Assembly: GCA_964605705.1 (NCBI GenBank)
Contig: CAZSDW010000015.1
Span: 9,287-73,286 of the forward strand
DNA: 64,000 nt
Direction of reading: 5' to 3'
From: CAZSDW01 sp964605705
GTDB lineage: Bacteria > Fidelibacterota > UBA2242
Shown here: positions 44,667 to 54,175 of the stretch, piece after piece
Position numbering within the stretch: the stretch's first letter is position 1
How the letters are laid out: each line of letters begins with the position of its first letter
Made by a program: the position numbers and the translations under genes
The notes under the pieces: generated by a model
The model's database searches: none
Seen by the model: the letters and a program-made list of their open reading frames with translations, nothing else
Told to the model about the DNA's origin: nothing

Positions 44667-46352
44667 TTAATTTGCTAACGGAAAACTTGGTCTGATATCT
44701 ATCGGTAAATGTTTTAACTGATCAACATAATCTGCCATTAGCGGAGTCATTACCCGATACTCTTCGATAAGATTCCTGGCTTGTTCATAATCACCATGCG
44801 CTTCGATAATGAGTACTTTTTCAGCTAAATCGCGAATCGCAGTAACGAGTTTTTGTTCATCGAGATTTAATTTGCCATTCTCATCCCGGTAAAAAGCACC
44901 TTTTTCCATATAGAAATTAAACTGAATTGCCACGCCGCCACCATGAGCTTCATCGATTCCGAACCGAATCGAGCGATACATACCACCCAGGTAACTTGCT
45001 AAAGCTGCAGTTTTACTCTGTCCGGGAAACACGCCTTTGTCCAGCAGGTACAAATAGGTAAATTGCCCGAGAACATCCGCTTTACATTCTTCAATTATCG
45101 GATACAGTTCTTTTAATTCAAGACTTACGGTCGTTTTTGAGCCATCCGGTCTGGTCAGGATACCGGGTCCAAGACCGTGGCTGACTTCATGCATCAGCAC
45201 ATGATTGAAATAAGCGTTGAAACTGACATTTCTCAATGCTTCCGGCGCGAGGATTGTATTGACTATCGGAATCCAGCATTTTTCATATTTTGCCTGGGCA
45301 ACATTTTTCAGCATGACCTTCTTGGAGCCTTTAGCTTCACGCACACGTTCATCATTAGGAAGATTGAATGCCGTGGTCTGAATGCCCGCTTTTGTATCAC
45401 CTGCAGAAAAAATTTCCTGTACGACCTTAACCGGAGACGAACTGCCGCGATTAAAATTCTTATATTGATCAGGAATCGGTAGAGCAGCTTCCAATTCATT
45501 CAGGTATTTCGCCACAGTTGTCAATTTTTCACTCTCTGCATGATCGACCACGCAGATAAAGGCTTCATAAGCGGCTTTATAACCAAACAATTGATCTTCA
45601 TAAACTTCATAGGGTCCAATAACTACTTCAAAATCTCCTGCCAAATCCATCCACGCGACATCGCTGTCATAATAATTATCGGTCAAAAGATCACGGGCTC
45701 TCAACCGGAGATACTCTGCGAGCGTCGAATCCTCGGTGATTTCAGCAGCTTCATTCAGCAGTAGATTTAGATCATCGATCTTATCAGCGTATTTTACATG
45801 ATACGGAACAGCTATTAATTTGCCAGTCTGATCTCTATCAATCACCGTGAACGTGTTGATAAAATCGGCTTCCGTTTCCGGATTGTTCTTGATCCATGCT
45901 GAAAATTCATCTTTACTCATATCCTCAGGGTAAAAACCGGCGCCATCGGGTTTTTCATTATTATTGATGAAAGGTGTATTTTCTTCCAGACGATTCCAGG
46001 ATCCGAACATAATGTTAAACAGCTCCAGATAATCGGCATCTTCCGGTTTTGTCGATTGTTGCAACACTTCACGAATTTTTGGATTATCCGGATCAACCTG
46101 TAACAAAAACAGTTCGTCGATAATTTTCCCGGCTTCGATTAATCGTGTAAGTACCTGAAAATCACTGGATTTAAGATTTGACAAATCTGCTTCTAATTCA
46201 ACGGGCGCCAGTTTTTCCAGCTCACCTCGAATATACTCTAAATTCGCTTTTTGACTAATCACTTTCGCTCCACAGTTTGCCAGGATTAACACAATCGTCA
46301 ATAAAAATAAGCAAAGGACTAAAAGTTTCCACTTGAAATAATTTTTTAACAT
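44667..46352 (-). CDS. M49-like zinc metallopeptidase lipoprotein (dipeptidyl-peptidase III family)
   Basis: A 561-residue protein; ATG 46352 is chosen, preceded by GGGGGAAAGGG. The lipobox is LANC, so it is predicted to be membrane-anchored outside the cytoplasm. The zinc site is HEVSHGLGP with a second ligand motif EECKADVLG about 50 residues later, as in the bacterial M49 relatives that have HExxH in place of the HExxGH of true DPP III. GFYPEDMSKDEF and GSWNRLEENTPF fit the same family. It lies 25 bases after the peptidase T gene in the same direction, suggesting joint use in peptide breakdown. Confidence 0.85.
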   Translation of the reverse strand: MLKNYFKWKLLVLCLFLLTIVLILANCGAKVISQKANLEYIRGELEKLAPVELEADLSNLKSSDFQVLTRLIEAGKIIDELFLLQVDPDNPKIREVLQQSTKPEDADYLELFNIMFGSWNRLEENTPFINNNEKPDGAGFYPEDMSKDEFSAWIKNNPETEADFINTFTVIDRDQTGKLIAVPYHVKYADKIDDLNLLLNEAAEITEDSTLAEYLRLRARDLLTDNYYDSDVAWMDLAGDFEVVIGPYEVYEDQLFGYKAAYEAFICVVDHAESEKLTTVAKYLNELEAALPIPDQYKNFNRGSSSPVKVVQEIFSAGDTKAGIQTTAFNLPNDERVREAKGSKKVMLKNVAQAKYEKCWIPIVNTILAPEALRNVSFNAYFNHVLMHEVSHGLGPGILTRPDGSKTTVSLELKELYPIIEECKADVLGQFTYLYLLDKGVFPGQSKTAALASYLGGMYRSIRFGIDEAHGGGVAIQFNFYMEKGAFYRDENGKLNLDEQKLVTAIRDLAEKVLIIEAHGDYEQARNLIEEYRVMTPLMADYVDQLKHLPIDIRPSFPLAN

Positions 46353-46377
46353 TGCCCTTTCCCCCAACCTATTCAGA

Positions 46378-47634
46378 TTAGTTATTCAAAGATTTCTCAA
46401 CCCATACCTGAACCAATTGCACTAATGTATCAACGGCTTCTTCCATTGCCTGTACGGCAATCCATTCCAGTTTACCATGAAAATTATGCCCACCGGTAAA
46501 AATATTCGGCGTTAGCAATCCCATAAAACAAAGCCGCGCGCCATCCGTACCACCGCGAATCAGCTGCAATTGCGGTTCAATTCCCGCCCGACTGACAGCC
46601 TCTAACGCATACTCAACAACCTTCGGATCTTCATCGATTTTCACTTTCATATTTTGATAGGATTCCTTGATCTCCAGCTCGATTTTTGCTTTCGGATAGC
46701 GCTTTATCATCATTTCAGATACCTGTTTCAAACGCCCGGCTTTTTCGACCATTCCAGTCTGCTCAAAATCCCGGATCAGGTACTTGACGCTGGCTTTTTC
46801 GACACCTCCTTCGAGGACATACGGATGCAGATAGCCTTCCCGTTTTTCCGTGGTTTCCGGTGAGGGATCGGCATTCAATTCCATAATGATATCCGATACG
46901 ATCTTGATCGCATTGACAAGTTTATTCTTGGCATACCCAGGGTGGACATTGATTCCATGAACAGTAAAGGTCGCCGCCGCGGCGTTGAAAGTTTCGTTTT
47001 CAATCTCACCGACAGTTTCACCATCGACCGTATAGGCGTAGTCAGCGCCGAATTTTTTCACATCAAAAAATTGGGTTCCCGCGCCCACTTCTTCATCGGG
47101 CGTAAAACCGATTCTCAGTTTTCCATGTTTGATTTCGGGATGGTCTCTCAGGTATTCTATCAACGTTAAGATTTCCGTGATACCGGCTTTATTGTCAGCA
47201 CCCAGCAAGGTGGTCCCATCGGAAGTGATGATATCATCACCGATATGGTCATTTAGCGCTGGATTTTCATCAAAGCGCAGCACCTGGTCCGGATCACCGG
47301 GAAGGATTATGTCATTGCCCTGGTAATTTTTATGAATGATCGGTTTGACATCGGCTCCGCTGACTTCCGGCGAGGTGTCAACATGAGCAATCAGACCGAT
47401 TACCGGGACTTTCTGGCTATCTTCATCGGATAAATTCGTGGACAATGTCGCCATGACATAACCATGCTTATCCATACTGGCGTCCTTCAATCCCAATTCT
47501 CTCAGCTCCTGAACAAGTAATCTCAGCAGATTTTTCTGCTTGTCGGTACTTGGATACTGATTCTCAACATTCTCCTGGGATTGGGTATCTATCCTGACAT
47601 ATCGAAAAAAACGATCAATCATTGTGGAATTCAT
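46378..47634 (-). CDS. pepT: Peptidase T (tripeptidase)
   Basis: A 418-residue cytosolic M20B aminotripeptidase. Its metal and catalytic motifs are present: GLIAHVDTSP (His and Asp), TLLGADNKAGI (bridging Asp), FTPDEEVGAG (catalytic Glu-Glu), YTVDGE, and GGHNFHGKLEWI near the end. Length and motif order are those of PepT. AGAGGATTACA precedes the ATG at 47634; an ATG at 47622 is possible but lacks a site. It is the first gene of a two-gene peptidase operon. Confidence 0.95.
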   Translation of the reverse strand: MNSTMIDRFFRYVRIDTQSQENVENQYPSTDKQKNLLRLLVQELRELGLKDASMDKHGYVMATLSTNLSDEDSQKVPVIGLIAHVDTSPEVSGADVKPIIHKNYQGNDIILPGDPDQVLRFDENPALNDHIGDDIITSDGTTLLGADNKAGITEILTLIEYLRDHPEIKHGKLRIGFTPDEEVGAGTQFFDVKKFGADYAYTVDGETVGEIENETFNAAAATFTVHGINVHPGYAKNKLVNAIKIVSDIIMELNADPSPETTEKREGYLHPYVLEGGVEKASVKYLIRDFEQTGMVEKAGRLKQVSEMMIKRYPKAKIELEIKESYQNMKVKIDEDPKVVEYALEAVSRAGIEPQLQLIRGGTDGARLCFMGLLTPNIFTGGHNFHGKLEWIAVQAMEEAVDTLVQLVQVWVEKSLNN

Positions 47635-47874
47635 TGTAATCCTCTACTTAAAATTTATTTCACCAGTTCGAAAATGATATTGCGAGTAGTATCGGTCAGA
47701 TGTTTTCATCAACCATAAAATAGCAATTATTCTATAAAATGTGTACAGCTAAACACAAGAAACGTATTCTTTTTATTAACCGTTAATTTGACAGATGCAT
47801 TCTTGATTCACATTTGGTAGATTATGCAGGTGAATTGTATAAATACCAGAGTGAAAACATTTTAAGGAGACCGT

Positions 47875-48279
47875 ATGTCTGAGGAAAAAGATGTTAGCCT
47901 GGAACAGGAACTGGAACAGTTTAAAAACGAAAAAGAGAAAATCCGCAACCTCGTCGGGCAGATTGGTGGTAAAGGATCTGTTCAGCAAGATATTATAATC
48001 AATCTGGTTTTTCTGGCTATCCTGCTCCTGCTGTTTATCTTTGATATTTTACGTCACTCTCTTCATATCAATCTACCGTTACCGGCTCTTTTTTCGGTTG
48101 AAGTCGGCATTCTCCTGGTATCTATCAAAATTATCTGGATGATTTACAAGCAGACAAAAGTTGAGCATTTTCAATTCTGGATTCTGAACTCCATTGAATT
48201 TCGATTAAACAATCTATCCAGTCAAATGAATGACATTGAACAGAAAATCGATAATACAAAAGAGGTAAAAAATGAATAA
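47875..48279 (+). CDS. Small membrane protein with flanking coiled coils
   Basis: A 134-residue protein. Residues 1-30 are a charged helix (LEQELEQFKNEKEKI), two transmembrane helices follow (about 44-62 and 72-90), and the C-terminus is again a predicted coiled coil (RLNNLSSQMNDIEQKI). No named family recognised. AAGGAGA precedes the ATG. The stop lies 8 bases inside the next gene, upp, so both are translated together. Confidence 0.75.
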   Translation: MSEEKDVSLEQELEQFKNEKEKIRNLVGQIGGKGSVQQDIIINLVFLAILLLLFIFDILRHSLHINLPLPALFSVEVGILLVSIKIIWMIYKQTKVEHFQFWILNSIEFRLNNLSSQMNDIEQKIDNTKEVKNE

Positions 48280-48913
48280 TCCGGATTATCCGATGCTGAC
48301 AATTATCAAACATCCGTTAATTCAGACAAAACTCACAACATTACGGGATGTCAATACCGACAATTATCTGTTCAGATCCCTCCTGAACCAGATTGCTTCC
48401 CTCATGGTTTATGAAGTATTCCGGAATACTGAAACGATCGAAATCGAAGTCTCCACACCGTTGGAAGCAACCGCCGGTCATAAACTGTCCAAAGAAATTA
48501 CCCTTGTTCCGATCCTCCGGGCTGGTCTGGGAATGGTTAGCGGTATTCAACAACTTATTCCCCGGGCACGGGTTGGTCATATCGGATTGTATCGAGATAA
48601 AAATACTCTTGAACCGGTCGAGTACTATACGAAATTTCCGCCAAATATTGCCGAAACCAAGGTTATCCTTATCGATCCCATGCTGGCTACCGGTGGGAGC
48701 GCTTCGGCAGCGTTGACTTTTATCAAAAAAAGAGGCGTGACGGATATCAGTTTTGTCTGTCTCGTGGCAGCACCGGAAGGCGTAGAACGGATCGTAGCCG
48801 ATCATCCCGAAGTACCGATTTTCACGGCGGCGCTTGACCGTGAATTAAATAATCATGCCTATATCCTGCCCGGTCTTGGCGATGCCGGCGACCGGATTTA
48901 CGGTACGGAATAA
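48272..48913 (+). CDS. upp: Uracil phosphoribosyltransferase
   Basis: A 213-residue enzyme that makes UMP from uracil and PRPP (pyrimidine salvage). Near the N-terminus HPLIQTKLTTLRD is diagnostic; LVPILRAGLGM, the PRPP-binding DPMLATGGSA, and PGLGDAGDRIYGTE at the C-terminus are invariant family blocks. It is full length. It overlaps the upstream membrane-protein gene by 8 bases, and two small genes follow it closely. Confidence 0.97.
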   Translation: MNNPDYPMLTIIKHPLIQTKLTTLRDVNTDNYLFRSLLNQIASLMVYEVFRNTETIEIEVSTPLEATAGHKLSKEITLVPILRAGLGMVSGIQQLIPRARVGHIGLYRDKNTLEPVEYYTKFPPNIAETKVILIDPMLATGGSASAALTFIKKRGVTDISFVCLVAAPEGVERIVADHPEVPIFTAALDRELNNHAYILPGLGDAGDRIYGTE

Positions 48914-48933
48914 ATTTAACAGACGAGGTAATC

Positions 48934-49146
48934 ATGGAAGAAAAAAAGAGTTATATCTGTCCGAAATGTCAAAATACAAATTATGAGACTTCAGAAGTTC
49001 GCACGACGGGCAGTTTCCTGGCAAAAATATTCGATGTCCAGAATGTTAAATTTACATCAATAACCTGTACACGCTGTCGATATACGGAATTGTACAAAAC
49101 CGACAGCAGTACACTGGGCAACATTTTCGATTTTTTAACCAACTGA
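48934..49146 (+). CDS. Small zinc-ribbon protein
   Basis: A 70-residue protein with CPKCQN near the start and CTRCRYTELY near residue 47, a two-CxxC zinc ribbon of the type found in short nucleic-acid- or nucleotide-binding proteins (zinc_ribbon_13/DUF2082-like). GTGSFLAKIF and FDFLTN agree with that family. It is 20 bases after upp with a GACGAGG stretch in front of the ATG. Precise function unknown. Confidence 0.8.
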   Translation: MEEKKSYICPKCQNTNYETSEVRTTGSFLAKIFDVQNVKFTSITCTRCRYTELYKTDSSTLGNIFDFLTN

Positions 49147-49159
49147 AAACGGGACAATA

Positions 49160-49378
49160 ATGCCAGAATACCAGAAAATCACAACACTCCAAAATGAAAT
49201 CCAGGCAAATGCACTGGACACCGAATTAGCAGCCCGGGAAATTCCTCATTTTATTCGCAGCTACCACGATTCTGTTTACAACGGAATCTATCAGCAGACC
49301 AGGGGCTGGGGAATTGTGGAAGCGCCGCTTGAGTATAAGGATGAAATCCTGGAAATCCTGAATGATTTAAATCCGTAA
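49160..49378 (+). CDS. Small DUF2007-like protein
   Basis: A 72-residue protein with the pattern of putative prokaryotic signal-transducing domains (DUF2007): an N-terminal strand, NEIQANALDTELAAREIP (the helix typical of the family), then YQQTRGWGIVEAP and EILEILNDL. It is 13 bases after the zinc-ribbon gene. Another protein in this window (54918-55283) joins a similar domain to a zinc ribbon in one chain, so the neighbouring pair here looks like the same combination split into two genes. Confidence 0.7.
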   Translation: MPEYQKITTLQNEIQANALDTELAAREIPHFIRSYHDSVYNGIYQQTRGWGIVEAPLEYKDEILEILNDLNP

Positions 49379-49469
49379 TTTCGCAATCGCTTCCCATAAT
49401 TTTTCATTTGCATTATTGCATTTTTTCCATCCTGTCTGTACATTGCCAATGACAGAAAATAGGTATTAA

Positions 49470-50717
49470 ATGAGAAGGCAATTTAATCTTTTTTTCTTAC
49501 TCTTGCTCTTTTTCACCCTCAATGTTCACTCCCAATCAATTTCCTATAATGCAATGATTCTGACACTACGATTGCAGAATGGAATATGGCTGGATTCCAC
49601 CCTGGCGTATCAAATCGATTCGGCATTAAATCTAATTGGATCATTCGATGAAAAAGTTAATGAGTGTGATGTATTTCCGAATTATGATCCGTATGATCTT
49701 ATTGTAAAAACAGATTCGGCAATCAGTAGTTGGAATTCTGGCATTTTAAGTTCCGGGATTCCAAAAATAGATTCCTTGAACGATGTATATAAAGCAATAT
49801 CTGTAAGAAGAGTCCTGAGCAGTTCAACTTATTATACATTGACATTTGAATACCCGTTAAAAATTGAGAATCTGAAATCGAAATATCTGGAAATCGATCA
49901 AATCGTATCGGCAAGCGTCAATGGGTACTTAGGTGACGGCGATAATATCTATCTTATAATGAAACCTGATGGAATGCACTTTATTTTCAAGTTCGGATGG
50001 GGTGACTGTATGTCCGGTTGCGCCTGTAAAGAATATTGGTACTATTCTTTAGATTTAAGTAACAATGTGGTGTTTGAAGAATATTTAACGGATGAGCACC
50101 GAAAAGATGTCAAAATCTTTCTCTGGAACATACCCTCGGAATACCCGGTAACGATGTTTCCCAATCCCGACAGTATCTATTCAATGCTCCGGAGCACCGA
50201 TAAATGGTGGATAAAAAAACATTGTATCGAAGGAATATACAGACTATACCGATATGACTACCAGTGGAACAACAATGATCTTAAGGAACAATTCGATTCG
50301 CTGCGACAGGCGGTCGTTTCACGACTTTCAGATAATCTATCAATAATCCAGGAGTTTTTCGGCGATCAGGATAGTGATGTTGCTAATGTCGCCCATAAAA
50401 CATATAACTATCTCATTACTCTTGAGATTGAAAAAAATCAAATCAGCTTATCCAACCGATTTCAGCTCTACCCATTATTTCCCAATCCCTTTAACTCGGC
50501 AACGACAATCCATTATTCATTATTTACGAATTCCGACGTAACGATAATGATTTTCAATATCAATGGTCAAAATGTCGAATCCATACCATTGGGCAGACAA
50601 TGTTCCGGCGACTACTTTGTCAATTGGGTACCGAACAATCTTACCAGCGGTATTTACTTCATTCAATTGCAAACGAATAACTTTCAGAATACTCGCAAGT
50701 GTATATACCTTCGATAG
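49470..50717 (+). CDS. Secreted protein with T9SS-type sorting domain, unknown N-terminal part
   Basis: A 415-residue exported protein. Signal peptide to VHSQS; residues 25-330 contain no family I recognise, with a CMSGCACKEYWYY Cys cluster near residue 180 and a helical HEAT-like end (LFGDQDSDVANVAHKTYNYL, paraphrased from residues 290-325). The last 85 residues are the sorting module (LYPLFPNPFNSATTIHYS ... KCIYLR). It is transcribed after the upp group, but a 91-base gap suggests its own promoter. Confidence 0.75.
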   Translation: MRRQFNLFFLLLLFFTLNVHSQSISYNAMILTLRLQNGIWLDSTLAYQIDSALNLIGSFDEKVNECDVFPNYDPYDLIVKTDSAISSWNSGILSSGIPKIDSLNDVYKAISVRRVLSSSTYYTLTFEYPLKIENLKSKYLEIDQIVSASVNGYLGDGDNIYLIMKPDGMHFIFKFGWGDCMSGCACKEYWYYSLDLSNNVVFEEYLTDEHRKDVKIFLWNIPSEYPVTMFPNPDSIYSMLRSTDKWWIKKHCIEGIYRLYRYDYQWNNNDLKEQFDSLRQAVVSRLSDNLSIIQEFFGDQDSDVANVAHKTYNYLITLEIEKNQISLSNRFQLYPLFPNPFNSATTIHYSLFTNSDVTIMIFNINGQNVESIPLGRQCSGDYFVNWVPNNLTSGIYFIQLQTNNFQNTRKCIYLR

Positions 50718-50782
50718 CCTCGGTAGTACATCATTATTTAGCGATACCAAAAATCAATATTTTTGACTAATTTTTCCTCAGT

Positions 50783-51691
50783 ATGAAAGATAATCACCTC
50801 CATACGCACCCCCATCAATTCGAATCTCACGCCATTGGGATCGCGTTTTTTCTGAACCTGTTTTTCACAATTCTGGAAATCATCGGGGGATTTTTTATCA
50901 ACAGTATCGCGATTCTGTCAGATGCCCTACACGATTTTGGCGACAGCCTTGCATTGGGATTATCATATCTGTTCGAGAAATTGTCCCATCGCGACAGCGA
51001 TCACAAATATTCCTATGGCTATCGGCGCTTTTCGATCCTGGCAGCGCTGATTAACAGCATTATCCTGCTCACCGGTTCGATTTTTATCATCAGAACGGCA
51101 ATCCTGCGTCTTATGAATCCAGTCGCGCCCAATGCCAAAGGCATGTTTCTGTTTGCGATTCTCGGAATTCTGGCCAATGGCGCAGCGGTCCTGCAACTCC
51201 GCAAAGGCAAGGCATTGAACATCCGGGTCGTCAGCCTGCACCTGATTGAAGACGTACTCGGCTGGTTTGCAGTGCTGATTGTCAGTATTATTTTGTTATT
51301 CAGCGATTTGTACATACTCGATCCAATTCTATCAATTATGATAAGTTGTTATATCGGCTATCATGTACTCATTAATTTAAAACAAACCCTGAATGTATTT
51401 ATGCAAGTGGCACCTGAGGATATCGACACTAATGCAGTTGAAGAAAAATTTATTCAAATCGCAAATGTTCGCTCAGTCCACCACACCCATGTCTGGACAC
51501 TGGATGGCGTTAATCATGTTCTGACTACCCACGTTGTCGTCGATAAAAATATCACCAGGGATGATGTCATTCAAATTAAATCAGAGTTGAAACACATCGC
51601 TTATGACATGCATTGCGAACATGTGACCCTTGAGATTGAATACTCCGACGAAGATTGCAGCATGAATCATGAACACTGCGAGCATGATTGA
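50783..51691 (+). CDS. Cation diffusion facilitator (CzcD-like metal exporter)
   Basis: A 302-residue inner-membrane antiporter of Zn, Co, Cd or similar ions. The N-terminus is His-rich (HLHTHPHQFESH). Six transmembrane helices follow; the metal site of helices II and V is seen as HDFGDSL and HLIEDVLGW (HxxxD in each). The cytoplasmic domain carries HHTHVWTLDG and ends with the His/Cys-rich CSMNHEHCEHD, another likely metal site. CzcD-type zinc/cadmium specificity is the usual reading of HxxxD plus His-rich ends. The gene is convergent with the ABC permease gene. Confidence 0.92.
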   Translation: MKDNHLHTHPHQFESHAIGIAFFLNLFFTILEIIGGFFINSIAILSDALHDFGDSLALGLSYLFEKLSHRDSDHKYSYGYRRFSILAALINSIILLTGSIFIIRTAILRLMNPVAPNAKGMFLFAILGILANGAAVLQLRKGKALNIRVVSLHLIEDVLGWFAVLIVSIILLFSDLYILDPILSIMISCYIGYHVLINLKQTLNVFMQVAPEDIDTNAVEEKFIQIANVRSVHHTHVWTLDGVNHVLTTHVVVDKNITRDDVIQIKSELKHIAYDMHCEHVTLEIEYSDEDCSMNHEHCEHD

Positions 51692-51702
51692 TATTTCTGA
51701 GA

Positions 51703-51729
51703 GTAGGGGCACGGTACACCATGCCCTTA
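51703..51729. repeat. Degenerate extragenic palindrome between convergent genes
   Basis: GTAGGGGCACGGTACACC followed by ATGCCCTTA forms an imperfect inverted repeat and resembles the GTAGGGGCACGG...CCGTGCCCCTAC element found in intergenic regions of many bacteria. It separates the convergent CDF and ABC permease genes and could act as a two-way terminator. Confidence 0.45.
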
Positions 51730-51784
51730 TAACTTACTATTCATATTTCAATGTTTTAGCCGGATTGAGCAGAGCAGCCCGAAT

Positions 51785-54175
51785 CTAATGATAAGCGACT
51801 GTGATAATTGCTAACATCAACGCAATCAGACCGATAATGATAAAATCCGTGATTTGGATATTTACCCGGTAAGCAAAATTCTGCAGCCAGCTTCGCATAG
51901 GAAAAATCACCAGCGGCAAGGCAATTAAATTTGCGACCAGTACCCATTTTATAAAATCAAGCGACAACCGGCTCACAATACTGATTACCGTTGCTCCCAG
52001 GGTTTTACGGATACCAATCTCTTTTGTCCGGGTTTCAACAGTAAAAAGTGCCAGTCCAAACAATCCCAGGCAGGCAATTAGGATTGCCAGCAAACTGAAA
52101 TAACCAAACAGCTGCATCATGCGCTGCTCATTTTTGTACAGGTCATTCAACCTGTCATCCAGGAAATTAAAACTAAAATTATCGCCAAATTGAAAATCTC
52201 GCCAGGTCTGTTCTATTTCCCGGATTGTAGCCGGAATGTTTTCGGAATTGATGCGGATTGCCATTGTTCTGCCCCAGCTAACGATATAGGTAATCATCGG
52301 CTTGATCGGCACATGCAGTGATTCATAATGAATATCCCGCATCACACCAATCACGATTCCTTCTCGACCATTCGCCCAGACGCGGGCACCGATCGCTTCA
52401 GCAGGATCAGTCCATCCAAAACGCTTTACGGCTGTTTCGTTCAGTAGAAATGCTTCAGTCCGATCAGTGGCATATTCTTCCGAAAACGTCCGACCGGCAA
52501 TAATATCAATTCCATAGGTTTTACAAAAATCAAACTCGACCCGGTTATGTGGCATCTGGAACGGATTGTCCCGGCGTTCACCATTAACTTCGATTGAGTA
52601 ACCGGGGCAATCCCCCAACTGACCGGACGGCGATCGGTGGGTTACGGTTACAGATTCAACTGCAGGATTTTTCAACAATTCCTGCTTAAAATCATTGTAA
52701 CGGGCACGGGTGTCCCAGGATAAGGAAACCAGTAAAATATTATCCCGGTCAAAACCCAGATTGGCATTTTGAATAAAACGGAGTTGCCGGAAAACAATGC
52801 TCACACAGATCATCAGAGCGATGGAAATTGTAAACTGGAAAATAACCAGCACTTTCCGGAGTGCAGCACCTTTTTTACCACGGGTAATTTCACCCTGCAA
52901 AATACGGGAAGGCAGAAAAGACGCCAGGTAAAATGCCGGATATGCACCGGCAAATAAACCAACCAGACAAAACATAAGCACAATAATAAGCAGATAAACC
53001 GGATTAGTGATTAAATTAAATTGCAGGTTACGTCCGATAAAACCATTAAAGAACGGAATCACCAGCCAAACCAGAATCACTGCTATGATAATTGAAATTA
53101 AAGAGAGGAGCAGGGATTCACTCAGAAACTGGCTGATCAGGGCGGTTTTTTGAGCACCACTGACTTTCCGGATGCCAACCTCCTTTGCCCTTTTCATCGC
53201 CTGAGCCGTAGATAAATTTATGAAATTAATGGAGGCAATAATCAGGATGAAAATTGCCAGAAGGATAAACAAACGGACATAGCGAATATCGCTATTGGCT
53301 TCAATTTCCCCCATTAGTTTTCCATGCAGGTGAATATCAGTCACCTTCATTATCGGCATCCCGGAATAGTCCCCGGGCTTGATAATATTTCCTTCCTGGT
53401 CTTTCCAATCGCCAAGATGACGATTCAGGAAATCGGGAATTTTTTGCGATAATTCGCTGACACTTGCGCCTTCAACTAACTTGGTATAAACAAAAGTAAC
53501 ATTATCATTGAAATTCCTGGAACCGAGAAAATAATCATTTTCGCCTTCTCCCTGCAAACCCTTCAAAGTCAAATAGGAAGCTAAAAAGTCGTAATGTAAA
53601 TGCGAGTTTTCCGGAACATCCTTGATAACACCGGTGACCTTGAGACTATATTCACCGTCCAGTAGAATGGATTTTCCCAACGCGGTCGCCGACCCGAAAT
53701 ACTTCTGTCGCATGGATTCGGTCAGAACTATTGTATTCGGATCAATCAGCGCTGATTGGGAATTTCCCTCCACAAAGGGAATTGTGAAAATATCAAATAT
53801 CTCATTCTCAGCAAAATAAAAGCGCTGTTCCGAAAAAGATTTTTCATCGACAGAAAGAGTTGAACCGCCTGTTCCAAAGAGCCGGGCAATGGACTCAATT
53901 TCCGGAAAGTCATTTTTCAACAACGGCACAAACGACGGTGCGCATGAAGCATATCCCCATGTTTGCGCTCCGTTTTTATCTTTCCCTATTCGACTGATCC
54001 GATAAATTCGATCCCGGTTCTCATGATATTTGTCATAACTCAAATCATTAAGGACAAAAAGCGCGATCAGCATGGAAAACAGCATGCCTGTCGTCAAACC
54101 GGAGATATTGATAATCGAAAAACCCGGATTCCGGTGAATATTCCGAAGTGCGATTTTAATATAATTGCTAAGCAT
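51785..54175 (-). CDS. ABC transporter permease (MacB/FtsX family), 15 residues short due to in-frame TAG
   Basis: A 796-residue permease with two MacB-periplasmic-core plus FtsX repeats: IKIALRNIHRNPGFSIINI at the start, then FINLSTAQAMKRAKEVGIRK, and later AILIACLGLFGLALFTVETR with KEIGIRKTLGA. ATG 54175 is chosen, overlapping the ATPase stop by 8 bases. The reading frame ends at TAG 51785-51787, yet the following codons encode IRAALLNPAKTLKYE and then a normal TAG at 51737-51739, which is the conserved FtsX tail. So a single codon has become a stop. It partners the ATPase encoded upstream; substrate unknown (drug, lipoprotein or peptide). Confidence 0.9.
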   Translation of the reverse strand: MLSNYIKIALRNIHRNPGFSIINISGLTTGMLFSMLIALFVLNDLSYDKYHENRDRIYRISRIGKDKNGAQTWGYASCAPSFVPLLKNDFPEIESIARLFGTGGSTLSVDEKSFSEQRFYFAENEIFDIFTIPFVEGNSQSALIDPNTIVLTESMRQKYFGSATALGKSILLDGEYSLKVTGVIKDVPENSHLHYDFLASYLTLKGLQGEGENDYFLGSRNFNDNVTFVYTKLVEGASVSELSQKIPDFLNRHLGDWKDQEGNIIKPGDYSGMPIMKVTDIHLHGKLMGEIEANSDIRYVRLFILLAIFILIIASINFINLSTAQAMKRAKEVGIRKVSGAQKTALISQFLSESLLLSLISIIIAVILVWLVIPFFNGFIGRNLQFNLITNPVYLLIIVLMFCLVGLFAGAYPAFYLASFLPSRILQGEITRGKKGAALRKVLVIFQFTISIALMICVSIVFRQLRFIQNANLGFDRDNILLVSLSWDTRARYNDFKQELLKNPAVESVTVTHRSPSGQLGDCPGYSIEVNGERRDNPFQMPHNRVEFDFCKTYGIDIIAGRTFSEEYATDRTEAFLLNETAVKRFGWTDPAEAIGARVWANGREGIVIGVMRDIHYESLHVPIKPMITYIVSWGRTMAIRINSENIPATIREIEQTWRDFQFGDNFSFNFLDDRLNDLYKNEQRMMQLFGYFSLLAILIACLGLFGLALFTVETRTKEIGIRKTLGATVISIVSRLSLDFIKWVLVANLIALPLVIFPMRSWLQNFAYRVNIQITDFIIIGLIALMLAIITVAYH

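Noticed and set aside
48341..48805. 154-codon minus strand frame inside upp
   Set aside because: Antisense shadow of a highly conserved gene; no start site support.
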